A stretch of 20,256 nucleotides of DNA, taken from a virus. Location of the stretch: positions 1-20,256 of the IMG/VR virus record IMGVR_UViG_3300025789_000193; one strand, given 5' to 3'. A model generated the notes under the pieces. The model saw only the letters and a program-made list of their open reading frames with translations, was not told the DNA's origin and did not search any database. The translations under genes and the position numbers were made by a program. Positions 6,918-15,160 of the stretch are shown here, piece after piece. Every line of letters starts with the position of its first letter. The stretch's first letter is position 1.

Positions 6918-7310
6918 TTACCAAACTGCATCAGGTGCCGGGATGCGGCCACGGATGTCGATGTCACGCAAAACGCGGCATTGAACGCCATGCACGTTCA
7001 TAGACCAGCCATCAGATGGGCGGTAAAACACCCAGTCGTTGACATTAACTTCAACGCCCTTGAACCAATCTTGATCGTCGTCAATAAATGCCAATGGCCC
7101 TTTTTTGACCACAAGACCAACTTTGCCTTGATACTTGTCTTCCTCAACGTACTTATCCGTTAAGTGAATACCGCTTTTGGTCTTGTTAGGGCGCACATAT
7201 GTTGCAATCAAAACATGCGTGTTAAACACTTCAATATCTTTAATGTCGCCCAATTCTTTAAGAATAGATTCCTTTGGGTCTACGTCGTGATGCATCCGCG
7301 TATACGGCAT
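6918..7310 (-). CDS. GroES-like co-chaperonin
   Basis: This 130-residue protein matches the GroES (cpn10) layout. After a 30-residue lead, HVLIATYVRPN corresponds to the first barrel strands. The segment 41-60 (NKTKSGIHLTDKYVEEDKYQ) fits the mobile loop with its hydrophobic contact motif, here GIHL at 47-50 instead of the GIVL of E. coli. It continues with GKVGLVVKKGPLAF, VEVNVNDWVFYR, and the C-terminal strand pattern VQCRVLRDIDIRGRI. GroES caps the chaperonin GroEL; phage versions such as T4 gp31 help fold the capsid protein. Position just before scaffold and capsid genes supports that role. The ribosome site is GAGG with a six-base spacer. No GroEL is encoded in the window, so it would act with the host chaperonin. 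Length is above the bacterial 95-100 because of both termini. Confidence 0.75.
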   Translation of the reverse strand: MPYTRMHHDVDPKESILKELGDIKDIEVFNTHVLIATYVRPNKTKSGIHLTDKYVEEDKYQGKVGLVVKKGPLAFIDDDQDWFKGVEVNVNDWVFYRPSDGWSMNVHGVQCRVLRDIDIRGRIPAPDAVW

Positions 7311-7312
7311 AC

Positions 7313-7522
7313 TTATCCTCTTTCACCTGTTTGAATAATGCGGTCAGCTTCAGACATGAGTTCTCTGGCCCTCTGCAAGCCGCGAATCACGCCCACTCTA
7401 AATTTGTAATCTTTGATGTCGTCCACGTTTCCGTTAACGAGAATAGCAAGCTCATCAGCAATCGCCTCGTCTATGAGGCGGCCAATTTCATACTCTAAGA
7501 GGCTGCTATATGTTTGTACCAT
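7313..7522 (-). CDS. Small helical phage protein
   Basis: The protein (69 residues from the ATG at 7522) is mostly helical and acidic, with LLEYEIGRLIDEAIADELAI, a short loop, and KFRVGVIRGLQRARELMSEA. I recall similar short helical proteins in the head-gene region of many phages, with no function assigned. The start is uncertain: neither the ATG nor an in-frame GTG at 7537 has a well-placed ribosome site, and AGGAAT lies about 16 bases before the GTG, within a small inverted repeat (GGTAT ... ATACC). It is separated by two bases from the co-chaperonin gene. Its order suggests a minor head protein or an assembly factor, but this is inference. Confidence 0.6.
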   Translation of the reverse strand: MVQTYSSLLEYEIGRLIDEAIADELAILVNGNVDDIKDYKFRVGVIRGLQRARELMSEADRIIQTGERG

Positions 7523-7582
7523 GCGGAATGTATACACACCGCACGGTATCTATTCCTATACCATTAGGAAGTTTTAGACGGG

Positions 7583-9079
7583 TTAATCTAAGCCGTAAGC
7601 CTTGATCTTCTCAAGACGGCCCAAGCCGCCACCCGCCGCATGGTCAATCACATGCTCAACCTTACCGCCCATCTTGCGACCAATTGGAGGCATACCCGGA
7701 CGAGCCGCACCCATTGGAGGTAATGCAGGCGCGCCACCGCCCATAGGTGCGCCCATAGGCATGCCGCCCATTGGAGGCATTTGAGGGCGTGGTGGTGGTG
7801 GAGGTGGCATCATTGGCCCACCCATTGGAGGCATCACAGGAGGCTGCGACATGCCGCTATGTGGGTGGATCATGATGTTGACGTTAGTCTTCCCTTTGGT
7901 TGAACCGCCATGCTTGCGAGCAACACGGCCACCGTCAACACCCGGAACTTCATGCGGATAACCTTGACGGACATACAAGCCACGGCCAGCCTCGCCGCCG
8001 TCAGCGTGATGCATGCGCTTCAATGTTTTAGCCAAATTAGCCTTTTTAGCTAACTTTGGATTGTCACTGTGTGCAGCCTTCTCAAGCTTCTTAGCAGGAA
8101 TCTTTTCTCCAGCAGGAACATGAAGAGCCTTGTGAAGCGAACCCGGATGCTTAATAGCGCCTTGAATCCACTTGGTTGGTCCGCCTTCAGCCTTTTTAGA
8201 CTTAGCTTCACCGCCCCAGCAATGTTCATCACGCTTCATAGCAGATGACTTAATCATCTTCTTAATGAGTGCCTTGTCTTCCGCCTCATCAGGATGCGCT
8301 GCGCCGCCCTTGGCATGCTTAGAACGAATTTTACCACCCTTTTTAGCGCCCATCTTATCGGCGTAGCGAGGTGCTTTGGGGCCAGAATGCAGGTTAGGGT
8401 CAACCATTGGCGCGCTTTTCTTGAACACTGGCTCACCATCAGCAGGCAACCCACGCCCCCGTGCGCCCATACGGAAACCATCATCATTTTGAATTTTTTG
8501 TGTGATCTGATCCTGCCCCTCTGGGTCAATGCCGGGGACAAAACCATCATTCGCATAATGTCCACGATGAACTTTGCCGCCCTTTTTCATCATTGGCTTG
8601 CCTGCCATACCCGGCGCAATACCAACTGGAGGGCGAGCCATCATTGGGCGCATTGGACGCATGCCCCGCATTGGGCGACCAGCTAATGGGGCGCCTGCAA
8701 TTGGAGCATCACCAACGGCACCAGCCATAGCCTTGTGAGTACGGCCACCACGCTTCATGCCGCCCGTGTGCTTAACACCAGCGCGTTCGTCATTAGCCAT
8801 TTTGTTGTCGCGGTTGATGTAACCGTCTACAGACATTGCGCGGCCACCCTCTTTACGGGCCTTGCGATCTGCGCGCTTTTTGGCATGTACGCCGTGTACC
8901 TTGCCGCCAGACTTATACTGACGTGGGCTGACTGGGCGCATGCCAGTCTGTTTGTCCGCCTCAAGCATCTCAGGCGGCGACCACGACGAGGAGTCAACTT
9001 TAGTATGAGGCTCACCGCTCTGGATGCCTTTTAACTTCTTGGCTGCACCCTCACGGGCCTGTTTAAGATACTCATGCAT
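7583..9079 (-). CDS. Lys/His/Gly-rich GG-motif protein, likely minor virion component
   Basis: This 498-residue protein starts after an AAGGAG site. It is strongly basic and contains about 14 double-glycine motifs, most with a charged neighbour (KSGGKV, RKEGGRA, KRGGRT, KKGGKV, KKGGKI, ADGGEA, RKHGGST, RKMGGKV). Residues about 301-355 look like a small folded part: KWIQGAIKHPGSLHKAL, GEKIPAKKLEKAA, then LAKKANLAKTLKRMHHADGG; I recall a WIQxAIKxPGxL ... KIPxxxL pattern from other viral proteins, often virion-associated. Residues about 408-470 are a Met/Pro/Gly repeat (MPPMGG). The C-terminus is helical (GGLGRLEKIKAYGLD). It shares RADRKARK-GG with the His-rich protein and ADGGE with the 1132-residue protein. 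Between portal and scaffold genes, an internal DNA-associated virion role is plausible but unproven. Confidence 0.65.
   Translation of the reverse strand: MHEYLKQAREGAAKKLKGIQSGEPHTKVDSSSWSPPEMLEADKQTGMRPVSPRQYKSGGKVHGVHAKKRADRKARKEGGRAMSVDGYINRDNKMANDERAGVKHTGGMKRGGRTHKAMAGAVGDAPIAGAPLAGRPMRGMRPMRPMMARPPVGIAPGMAGKPMMKKGGKVHRGHYANDGFVPGIDPEGQDQITQKIQNDDGFRMGARGRGLPADGEPVFKKSAPMVDPNLHSGPKAPRYADKMGAKKGGKIRSKHAKGGAAHPDEAEDKALIKKMIKSSAMKRDEHCWGGEAKSKKAEGGPTKWIQGAIKHPGSLHKALHVPAGEKIPAKKLEKAAHSDNPKLAKKANLAKTLKRMHHADGGEAGRGLYVRQGYPHEVPGVDGGRVARKHGGSTKGKTNVNIMIHPHSGMSQPPVMPPMGGPMMPPPPPPRPQMPPMGGMPMGAPMGGGAPALPPMGAARPGMPPIGRKMGGKVEHVIDHAAGGGLGRLEKIKAYGLD
7680..7834 (-). repeat. Met-Pro-Pro-Met-Gly-Gly coding repeats
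   Basis: Within the 498-residue gene, near-identical units around CCCATTGGAGGCAT (plus-strand reading) recur at 7680-7693, 7710-7720, 7767-7780 and 7821-7834, with degenerate copies between. They encode MPPMGG or MPPIG units next to a run of six prolines. The copies keep the reading frame, so they are coding repeats and not an array of another kind. The result is a flexible, low-complexity linker. Confidence 0.75.
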
Positions 9080-9121
9080 AAGTCTGCTCCTTCACTGCGC
9101 GTCCGCAGGTGTAATAAGGGA

Positions 9122-9150
9122 ATATTAGCCTATTTACCAAATTTGTACAA
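9122..9150 (-). promoter_or_regulatory. Weak candidate promoter before the GG-motif gene
   Basis: In the 78-base gap upstream of the 498-residue gene, TTGTAC (9145-9150) and TAATAT (9122-9127) are separated by 17 bases, the usual sigma-70 spacing. Only three and four of six positions match the consensus boxes, and AT-rich gaps produce such matches by chance. The gap is one of the few in this gene run and holds nothing else obvious apart from the ribosome site. Confidence 0.22.
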
Positions 9151-9157
9151 TAGATGT

Positions 9158-12100
9158 TCATGATCTGTTCTGCATTCTTAACAGTCGTATAGAATTAGCC
9201 AACGCATTGTTTTCTCCCACAGAACCACCAGAAGCTAGTCTGTAGTTAGGGACTTTAGACCAATCAATAGCATTAGCATATTTGGCAAGACTTGCGCCTA
9301 AATTCTTATAGGGTGTGCTTGCTGGGTATACATAAGGGATAGGCTTGCCCGGAATTACTGGTTGTGGAGGAATAGTAGCCGTCGCAACAGGCGTAACGTC
9401 AGGAACGTATGGCGTAGATTGAGTATTGCCCCCTCCAACTCTTTCAGGAGCCTGATAACCCGGCGCCATAGACTGACCAGTTAACTCAGGGTTGGCATTA
9501 TACCGTGGGTCTGTGTTTATTTTATTATAGGCGGGGTTTAATGAACCATCAGGTAAATACATTGGCACAAATGGATTTGTAACATCTTCAATGAGTTTAT
9601 TAAATGAACTGCCTAACGTAGGATTGCCTCTAGCATCTACAGTTAACGGCGTCCTTGCACCCAATGCCATAGCCGCCACAGAATTTTGGGGGGATTGCAA
9701 CGCCCTATTTAATTGATCGCTAGTGAAATTAGGATTACCCGCCATAACTTGGGCCACGTTATTATTGTAAGCCGCAATCATGCGAGGGTCTTCTACGCTA
9801 TCTACGGGAATATTTCTGTAAGGGTCAGTAAATTGATTGACGTCTGGCGTTAACCCATAAGTGCGGGCCAAAATTGGGTCTGATGGAACGTATGTTTCTG
9901 AACCTTGCGCCACAGGCGTTGTTGGGCCGCCCGCTAAACCAGAGCCTGTAACTTTGGGAGTAGTTGCAGTTGGTTGAGTATTTGGTTCAGTTGCAACCGT
10001 TTCCGTGCCAGCACCTTTTCCGGCCAATGCTAAAGCTTGTTTTACCGCCACATCTTTTGATGCCTCAGTATCTAGCCTTTTTAATGCTGCTTGCATTGGG
10101 TCAACAGGCTGCCCTGAATTTAAAACCGCATTAATAGCAGCTTGCTGTGCCGCATTTGAGTAAATTGGAGATGTTGCGGCGGGTTTTGTATAATTTGCAC
10201 CAGTTAAAACAGCATTTATTGCATCTTCTTGTGAAGCTGGTTGTACCGCCGCAAGAGATTGCGCTGGAGTACCTGACGCACTTGTTAAAGCGCCCTGACG
10301 ATTTAAAATATTTGTCATGTCGCTTAAATTTGCGGCTCCGGTCGCCGCCGCAGCCGTGTATTTATCTGTAGTGTCAGCAAATGGGTTAGGGATTGATACT
10401 GCTTCTATTGGAGTAGGTTCAGTATAATTAGCACCACTTACAACTGCATTAATTGCCGCTTGCTGTTGAGCGGCGGCATTAGCATCAGCTAATTGTTGCG
10501 CTTCCACCATTTGAGCCGCTGAAGCGTCAAGCATTTGAGAGGACATGCCAGATGCAGTTGTTATTGGCCCACTAAGCGGTGGATTGGATGGGCTTGCGGG
10601 TCCATAAAGGTAACTGGTGTCTGTTCCGGTTAATTGATTAACATTTGGATTGGCTAACGGGGAATTTGCGCCAAGTGTATCTACAGGACCATTAGCCGCC
10701 GCAGCCAAAGCAGCCGCCATAGCTTGATCTATTGTTGGTGTAGTTACAGCATTATCTGGGACATTTACAGGAGCAGGTTGTATGTCAGCAATGTTTCCTT
10801 GCGGGGCAATTGAAGGTTGCGATGGAAGATTAGCAGCTTCAGCGGGAGAAACGCCAAACATTTGATTAACAACATTGAGGGCTGAATCCACAATAGACGG
10901 AGATTCTGGCGCAACATTTTGATTTGCTTGCGTTTGTGCGTCAGCCTGTGCTTGTTGATCAGCCTGTGCTTGTTGATCAGCAGACCGTTGTTCTGATTGA
11001 GAAACGCTATCCGCACGGACATTATCGCCACCGCCAGCATCACCGCCACCGCCAGCATCGCCGCCATCATCAAAGTGCTTGCGGGCTATACGCAAAGCAT
11101 GCGCAATGTCGTCATTGACCTCACCACCATCGGCACGGCCACGTTTAGCTAATTCCATAGCCTCACTAAGTGAATCTTTTAATTCTGGGTCAACAATTTG
11201 ATACGCAGTGCTTCCTGCATAAGCTTTGTATTTTGCTGGAGCCGTTGCATTTGGCGTTCTAAGATTATACGCATTAGCAAAATCACGAAATACTTTGTCT
11301 TTGTAAATAGGCGTCTCAAATCCACCTTCATATGTTCCCGGCATAGAGATAGGATATGAACCAACTGGAACTGTTGGAGATTTAGATACTGGATTTTCCA
11401 TATTTAATTTACCAATTGACATACCTGTTGAGTATGTAGGTAATCCCCCCAACAAAGGTTCTGTTGTAGCAAATCTCGCCGCGCCAACGTCAGGAAATCC
11501 GCGTTTTAATAATTCAGAAGTATCCATTCCTTTAGAGAATTTTATTCTTGCGTCGCCCTGACCTTGCTTCATTAAATAATCATGCAATTCGTCTGAATAT
11601 AAACCGGGGAAATCTTCAAATGGCTTGTAAACTTCTTTACCCGCTGAAGAAATTTGTTGTGCTTTCATAAAGTCATTAAATTTTTGAGCGTCTGATGCGC
11701 TAATTCTTGACGGGTCCAACATCCCTAAAAGTGCTTTTGCTGTATGTATAGAAAAGTCACCAGATCGCGGCCCCATGCCAACGTGTACGCCATACACATC
11801 AGGATTTTCATACCCTAGTTTTTTTGACTCTTCTACCGCCGCGCCCGCTTTGTTCGCAAGACCAGATACAATTGATTGACCAGATGCCCAAATGTCTGGA
11901 GTCATGCGCATATAACCTTCCCCACCTTCAGTATCAGTGGGAAAGTGAAGCCGATTGCTATTAATATCTGTAATTCTGCGGCCAGCGGACGTTAAATCTC
12001 CAAAAAATGGAATAATTACGTCGCCTGTCTTCATTGATTGCGGATCAAAAATTTTCCGCTCTTGCATATCACGATATGGCTGGTGTGTATAACTCCACTC

Positions 12101-12556
12101 TTCGTATGGAGTTCTTGATAGCACTTTAGAAAACCGCGAACCGTAATCGCGGGGCGTCATTCCCGCTTGATCCGCTAATTCTTGCAATGTTGTGGTAGTT
12201 GTTGGCCTATTGTGACCCATGCCTACAGATAAATTCGCCGCAGGAGATGGCCCTAATGATCCTAAATCTGATTGGACACTAGAAGGCATTGTATATGGTG
12301 GGAACTCTCCACGGCTGCGAGCTTCAGCACGAGCTACAGCTTCTTCAATATTATTTCTTGCATACGCAGCTTGATTAGCCGCTGCATTAGGAACAATATT
12401 AGATGGTAATTCTTGTTTAGCTAAATTAATTGCATTTATCACATCGTCAGGGATGTTAGACCCTGTACCGCCACCACGCGGAAATACAGTCTCAGTCCCT
12501 AATGTATAGCCGGGCAGCAAGCGACCTAATGGATCAGTTAATTCAGCTTCACTCAT
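9158..12556 (-). CDS. Large two-part protein: globular N-terminal domain and low-complexity C-terminal half
   Basis: This 1132-residue protein starts seven bases after the portal gene. Residues about 130-470 appear folded: TPYEEWSYTHQPYRDMQERK, MKTGDVIIPFFGDLTSAGRR, LHFPTDTEGGEGYMR, DIWASGQSIVSGLANKAG, and a helical section. The pattern of a GDVxIPFFGDxxSAGRxxTxIN stretch followed by P-x-D-x-x-GG-x-x-Y and W-A-S-G resembles, from memory, an accessory domain found in large polyvalent phage proteins injected with DNA. Near 475-510 comes RADGGEVNDDIAHALRIARK and a Gly/Asp-rich run. Residues 510-1080 are Ala/Gln/Pro/Thr-rich with internal repeats. The last 50 residues (TPYKNLGASLAKYANAIDWS) regain normal composition. 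It may be a virion or ejected protein; no catalytic residues are assigned. No signal peptide is seen. Confidence 0.6.
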   Translation of the reverse strand: MSEAELTDPLGRLLPGYTLGTETVFPRGGGTGSNIPDDVINAINLAKQELPSNIVPNAAANQAAYARNNIEEAVARAEARSRGEFPPYTMPSSVQSDLGSLGPSPAANLSVGMGHNRPTTTTTLQELADQAGMTPRDYGSRFSKVLSRTPYEEWSYTHQPYRDMQERKIFDPQSMKTGDVIIPFFGDLTSAGRRITDINSNRLHFPTDTEGGEGYMRMTPDIWASGQSIVSGLANKAGAAVEESKKLGYENPDVYGVHVGMGPRSGDFSIHTAKALLGMLDPSRISASDAQKFNDFMKAQQISSAGKEVYKPFEDFPGLYSDELHDYLMKQGQGDARIKFSKGMDTSELLKRGFPDVGAARFATTEPLLGGLPTYSTGMSIGKLNMENPVSKSPTVPVGSYPISMPGTYEGGFETPIYKDKVFRDFANAYNLRTPNATAPAKYKAYAGSTAYQIVDPELKDSLSEAMELAKRGRADGGEVNDDIAHALRIARKHFDDGGDAGGGGDAGGGDNVRADSVSQSEQRSADQQAQADQQAQADAQTQANQNVAPESPSIVDSALNVVNQMFGVSPAEAANLPSQPSIAPQGNIADIQPAPVNVPDNAVTTPTIDQAMAAALAAAANGPVDTLGANSPLANPNVNQLTGTDTSYLYGPASPSNPPLSGPITTASGMSSQMLDASAAQMVEAQQLADANAAAQQQAAINAVVSGANYTEPTPIEAVSIPNPFADTTDKYTAAAATGAANLSDMTNILNRQGALTSASGTPAQSLAAVQPASQEDAINAVLTGANYTKPAATSPIYSNAAQQAAINAVLNSGQPVDPMQAALKRLDTEASKDVAVKQALALAGKGAGTETVATEPNTQPTATTPKVTGSGLAGGPTTPVAQGSETYVPSDPILARTYGLTPDVNQFTDPYRNIPVDSVEDPRMIAAYNNNVAQVMAGNPNFTSDQLNRALQSPQNSVAAMALGARTPLTVDARGNPTLGSSFNKLIEDVTNPFVPMYLPDGSLNPAYNKINTDPRYNANPELTGQSMAPGYQAPERVGGGNTQSTPYVPDVTPVATATIPPQPVIPGKPIPYVYPASTPYKNLGASLAKYANAIDWSKVPNYRLASGGSVGENNALANSIRLLRMQNRS
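10111..10466 (-). repeat. Three INAV coding repeats in the 1132-residue protein
   Basis: Residues about 697-815 carry three diverged copies of a short unit: AAINAVVSGANYTEP, DAINAVLTGANYTKP and AAINAVLNSGQPVDP. The first two are 120 bases or more apart, so this is a spaced and not a tandem repeat. The DNA copies (around 10417-10466, 10182-10231 and 10111-10147) keep the frame. It indicates internal duplication in the low-complexity half of the protein. Confidence 0.7.
10941..10980 (-). repeat. 18-base tandem repeat encoding Gln/Ala/Asp
   Basis: Two exact 18-base copies (10941-10958 and 10959-10976) encode a DQQAQA unit twice in the 1132-residue protein. About 50 bases away, 11028-11059 holds a second 18-base-period repeat coding GDAGGG. 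Both preserve the frame. Such perfect copies suggest recent slippage and likely length variation between related phages. Confidence 0.8.
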
Positions 12557-12563
12557 GTTTTAC

Positions 12564-14858
12564 CTACTGTATAACGCCGCCGGGCTGTGGTGCCATTTCA
12601 GGTTCGTTGCCCTCAAGACGCTGCAACATGCCCGGATCAATGAGTTGGCGAGCAATGTTAAGGCCTTGTGGGTTACGGGCCATTTCTTCTGCAAACTTAA
12701 CCGCCGCAAGACGTTCACGGCTTTCACGGTCGCGCTTGCGATTGATGGCATCCAACTCAGAGTCAACGCCCTTCTGCCGGATTTCAGCCAATTGGATTTG
12801 ATCCTCTGGCGACATTTGCTGATTCGCGCCCATCTTAGACTGCAACTCAGCCGTCTTGGCTTGCGCTTCCATCATCTTAGATTGCGCCGTAATCATTGCC
12901 GCCTGTCCAGCCATCTGCGCGGCCTGAGCCTGCGGGTCTGGTGGTGGCGGCTGGTTCTGAACGTCACGCAGCAACGTGCTAGGGTTAGCCCAGCCAAGTG
13001 TTAACAAGGCTTCACGGTTAACCGCGTCAAGGTTGTACAAGTCAGGCGCCTGCTGAGCCAACTGCACGAGGGCCGTCACTTTCATGACGCGCTGAATATG
13101 GCTGGCCGTGTTAGGATCAGCTTGCGGAACCAAATCATAGTTATCCAAGGCGGACAAAAATGTCCGCTCATCCCACTGGCCCGCTGGGCGCTTGTTGCGC
13201 TGCCAGAACGAATCAGGGTGGTCGCGGAAACACTGCGCAAGCAACTGGAACTCTTCAGCTTGAGCCGCGTGTAAACGCTTGTGAACGCTATTGAGAAGCT
13301 TCTGGGCTTGCTCAATGATGGCCAATGTCGTGCCAACAGGGGCGTCTTGTTTACCCTCGCCCACTTGCATCTCAGCGGTGCCACCAAGGCGCTGGCCGTA
13401 TTGGCTAATGGTCTCCGCAAATGCACCCAATGCGCTGGATGGCTCCTTGTAAGGCAATGGCATAACGGCTTGCTGGATGGGCATGCCAGCCGTGTCAATT
13501 TGCGCGCCGCCGCCCGGAGGAACGCGGAATATGTTACTATTCTGACGTCCAGAAGTTTTGGCATACAAAAAGCCGGGGAAGTTGGCGTACATACCAGCAT
13601 CAAGCAATTCGCGCCAAACGGCAGTCAAGCCATTGGTCGTATTGCCTAGAATGTGAAGTAGACCCATGCCATAAAACTTGAGACCCGGCACAAAGTCATA
13701 CTTAACAAAGTGTGTGCCTGCCTCTGGTAGGTCTTGATCCTGCTCATCATAATTCCGTACAATATTTAAAATCTGCTTAGACGACACGTCTATGGTAACG
13801 CGGTAAGGGACTTCCAAGCCGGACGACTCGCCGTCAATTTCATGCTCAAAACCCGGAATGTCTAATTCGCAGTAGCACTCATATATTTCGCGGTCACGAT
13901 CTTCCGCGACGTTGATATCGTCTTGAGTTCCTTGAATTGCGTTTTTCTCTTTTTGAACAGCGTCAAGTTCCTTTTGCTTGGCTTGTCCAAGGTCAACGTC
14001 CCGGTATGCGCCAATAATCTGCATTCTTTTGACAACCGTAGGACGCATAGAGATTCTGTGGGTAATCCGGCGAGCATTTGAAAGGTCCGTTGCTTCATTG
14101 TTGACAATAAGGTCATCAGCATCAACCGTTTCAGAAACGGGACGGTTACGCAGGGGGCAAAAGTAAACCTTCTTAAAGGCTGACCCGCCAAAGCCCAACA
14201 TAAAAAGCATCTTGTCCGTGTCAGGATAATATTCCTTTGCAGTCACGGTGAGGTAATGGTTAAAATCCTTCTCAAGATATTCCGCCTGCTGGTCCATTTG
14301 CGGCGAGTCTTGATTGCTGTCTACTCTGATTTTGACAGGCCCGTCAGTGGGCAGTAACTCTGCCCGCGCATTCGCCTGAAAGCGCAATACGGATTCCAGC
14401 AAGAGCGGGTGGCGGATACGGGACATTCCCTCAACAGGTGCGCCATCAGCCGTACCTTGCTGATTTGGAATTTCAATCTTAAGGCCCAGAAGTCGTAGAC
14501 CCTGTGCGCGGTCTTCAATCCACTCCTTGCGAGAATCAATATCTTCCTCAATGCCCTTAATAAGCTGATGAGCAATCGCGGATAAGTCAGTCTCGTTAAT
14601 TTCTTCAGCCAAGTTGGCATACCAGCCCTCAGTTTTCTTTTTCTTAGAAGACTCAATAGGACGCCCGTCAAGGGAAACGCTAATAGAGCCATCCCCGTGG
14701 TCAATACGGAGAACATTGCCATCAACGTCCATTTCTGGCTGATCAGCATCTTCGTCAGCATCCATTACGACAATGGTGTCTTGCCCCTCCACAGAGGGTA
14801 AATCAGGTTGTTCTTGATCAAGGCGTATGTTTGGGACAAGTCCGGGCGTCAGTGCCAT
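12564..14858 (-). CDS. Portal protein (head-tail connector), large podovirus type
   Basis: The 764-residue portal forms the twelve-fold ring through which DNA enters and leaves. Clear family stretches are GMSRIRHPLLLESVLRFQAN (about 144-163), MLFMLGFGGSAFKKVYF, VDADDLIVNNEATDLSNARR, KYDFVPGLKFYGMGLLHILG and LTAVWRELLDAGMYANFPGF, followed by GTTLAIIEQAQKLLNSVHKR. The last 130 residues start with a QPPPPDPQAQ hinge and form a long coiled coil (AQSKMMEAQAKTAELQSKMG, then RESRERLAAVKFAEEMARN), like the barrel extension of P22-type portals. It lies two small non-structural genes and more downstream of TerL and just upstream of the 1132-residue gene. The start has AGGAA eight bases upstream. An acidic N-terminus (about 20-60) precedes the core. 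The length suits a P22-like portal (725 residues). Confidence 0.85.
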   Translation of the reverse strand: MALTPGLVPNIRLDQEQPDLPSVEGQDTIVVMDADEDADQPEMDVDGNVLRIDHGDGSISVSLDGRPIESSKKKKTEGWYANLAEEINETDLSAIAHQLIKGIEEDIDSRKEWIEDRAQGLRLLGLKIEIPNQQGTADGAPVEGMSRIRHPLLLESVLRFQANARAELLPTDGPVKIRVDSNQDSPQMDQQAEYLEKDFNHYLTVTAKEYYPDTDKMLFMLGFGGSAFKKVYFCPLRNRPVSETVDADDLIVNNEATDLSNARRITHRISMRPTVVKRMQIIGAYRDVDLGQAKQKELDAVQKEKNAIQGTQDDINVAEDRDREIYECYCELDIPGFEHEIDGESSGLEVPYRVTIDVSSKQILNIVRNYDEQDQDLPEAGTHFVKYDFVPGLKFYGMGLLHILGNTTNGLTAVWRELLDAGMYANFPGFLYAKTSGRQNSNIFRVPPGGGAQIDTAGMPIQQAVMPLPYKEPSSALGAFAETISQYGQRLGGTAEMQVGEGKQDAPVGTTLAIIEQAQKLLNSVHKRLHAAQAEEFQLLAQCFRDHPDSFWQRNKRPAGQWDERTFLSALDNYDLVPQADPNTASHIQRVMKVTALVQLAQQAPDLYNLDAVNREALLTLGWANPSTLLRDVQNQPPPPDPQAQAAQMAGQAAMITAQSKMMEAQAKTAELQSKMGANQQMSPEDQIQLAEIRQKGVDSELDAINRKRDRESRERLAAVKFAEEMARNPQGLNIARQLIDPGMLQRLEGNEPEMAPQPGGVIQ

Positions 14859-14899
14859 GTGCGGGTTCCTGTAAGAATATCCCGCGCACTATAGGCTAA

Positions 14900-15160
14900 T
14901 TATGCTTTATTCGCAAATGCCTCGTCGTCATCCTTGTCATCGTAATCAAGGTCAGGCTTGGTCAGCGCGTCAAGCATGCGCATCAGTTCCAACCTCAATT
15001 CATCCTTTGTGTCGCCCCAAGGCTTCACAGGATTTGATGTCATGCCCTGAACATTGCCGTTATTGTCGTAAAAAACCTCGTGAATGGCGTATCCAACGTC
15101 TGGGTCGCCAAACAAATTGCGGGTCTCATACTTAACTACCCGGTGATTCCACGTCATCAT
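14900..15160 (-). CDS. Small conserved phage protein (MTWNHRVV family)
   Basis: The 86-residue protein starts with MMTWNHRVVKYE, then YAIHEVFYDNNGNVQG, PVKPWGDTKDELRLELMRML, ALTKPDLDYDDKDDDEAFANKA. I recall this arrangement (M-T-W-N-x-R-V-V, Y-x-I-H-E-V-x-Y-D, a G-D-T-x-x-E-L helix, K-P-x-L) in many small uncharacterised phage and bacterial proteins. Two ATG codons are adjacent; AAGGAG seven to ten bases upstream serves either. The acidic C-terminus is unusual for DNA binding. It sits between the TerL-linked small genes and the portal. Its role is unknown. Confidence 0.7.
   Translation of the reverse strand: MMTWNHRVVKYETRNLFGDPDVGYAIHEVFYDNNGNVQGMTSNPVKPWGDTKDELRLELMRMLDALTKPDLDYDDKDDDEAFANKA

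Noticed and set aside
7680-7834. CRISPR-like array from the regularly repeated 14-base units
   Set aside because: Units are too short, spacing is irregular, and all copies keep the coding frame of one protein.
7602-9034. Several plus-strand and second minus-strand open frames across the 498-residue gene
   Set aside because: They arise from repetitive, GC-biased codons, have no ribosome sites, and conflict with the coherent basic GG-motif protein.
10765-11073. Second minus-strand frame (102 codons) inside the 1132-residue gene
   Set aside because: Its product is repeat-derived, and the main frame gives a continuous protein with folded ends and in-frame repeats.
12555-13004. Plus-strand open frame of 149 codons opposite the portal C-terminus
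   Set aside because: It is antisense to the coiled-coil region of a securely identified portal gene and shows no recognisable features.
14887-14895. CACTATAGG on the plus strand, like the core of a T7-type promoter
   Set aside because: It points against all genes, the upstream ten bases match the T7 consensus poorly, it occurs once, and no phage RNA polymerase gene is visible.
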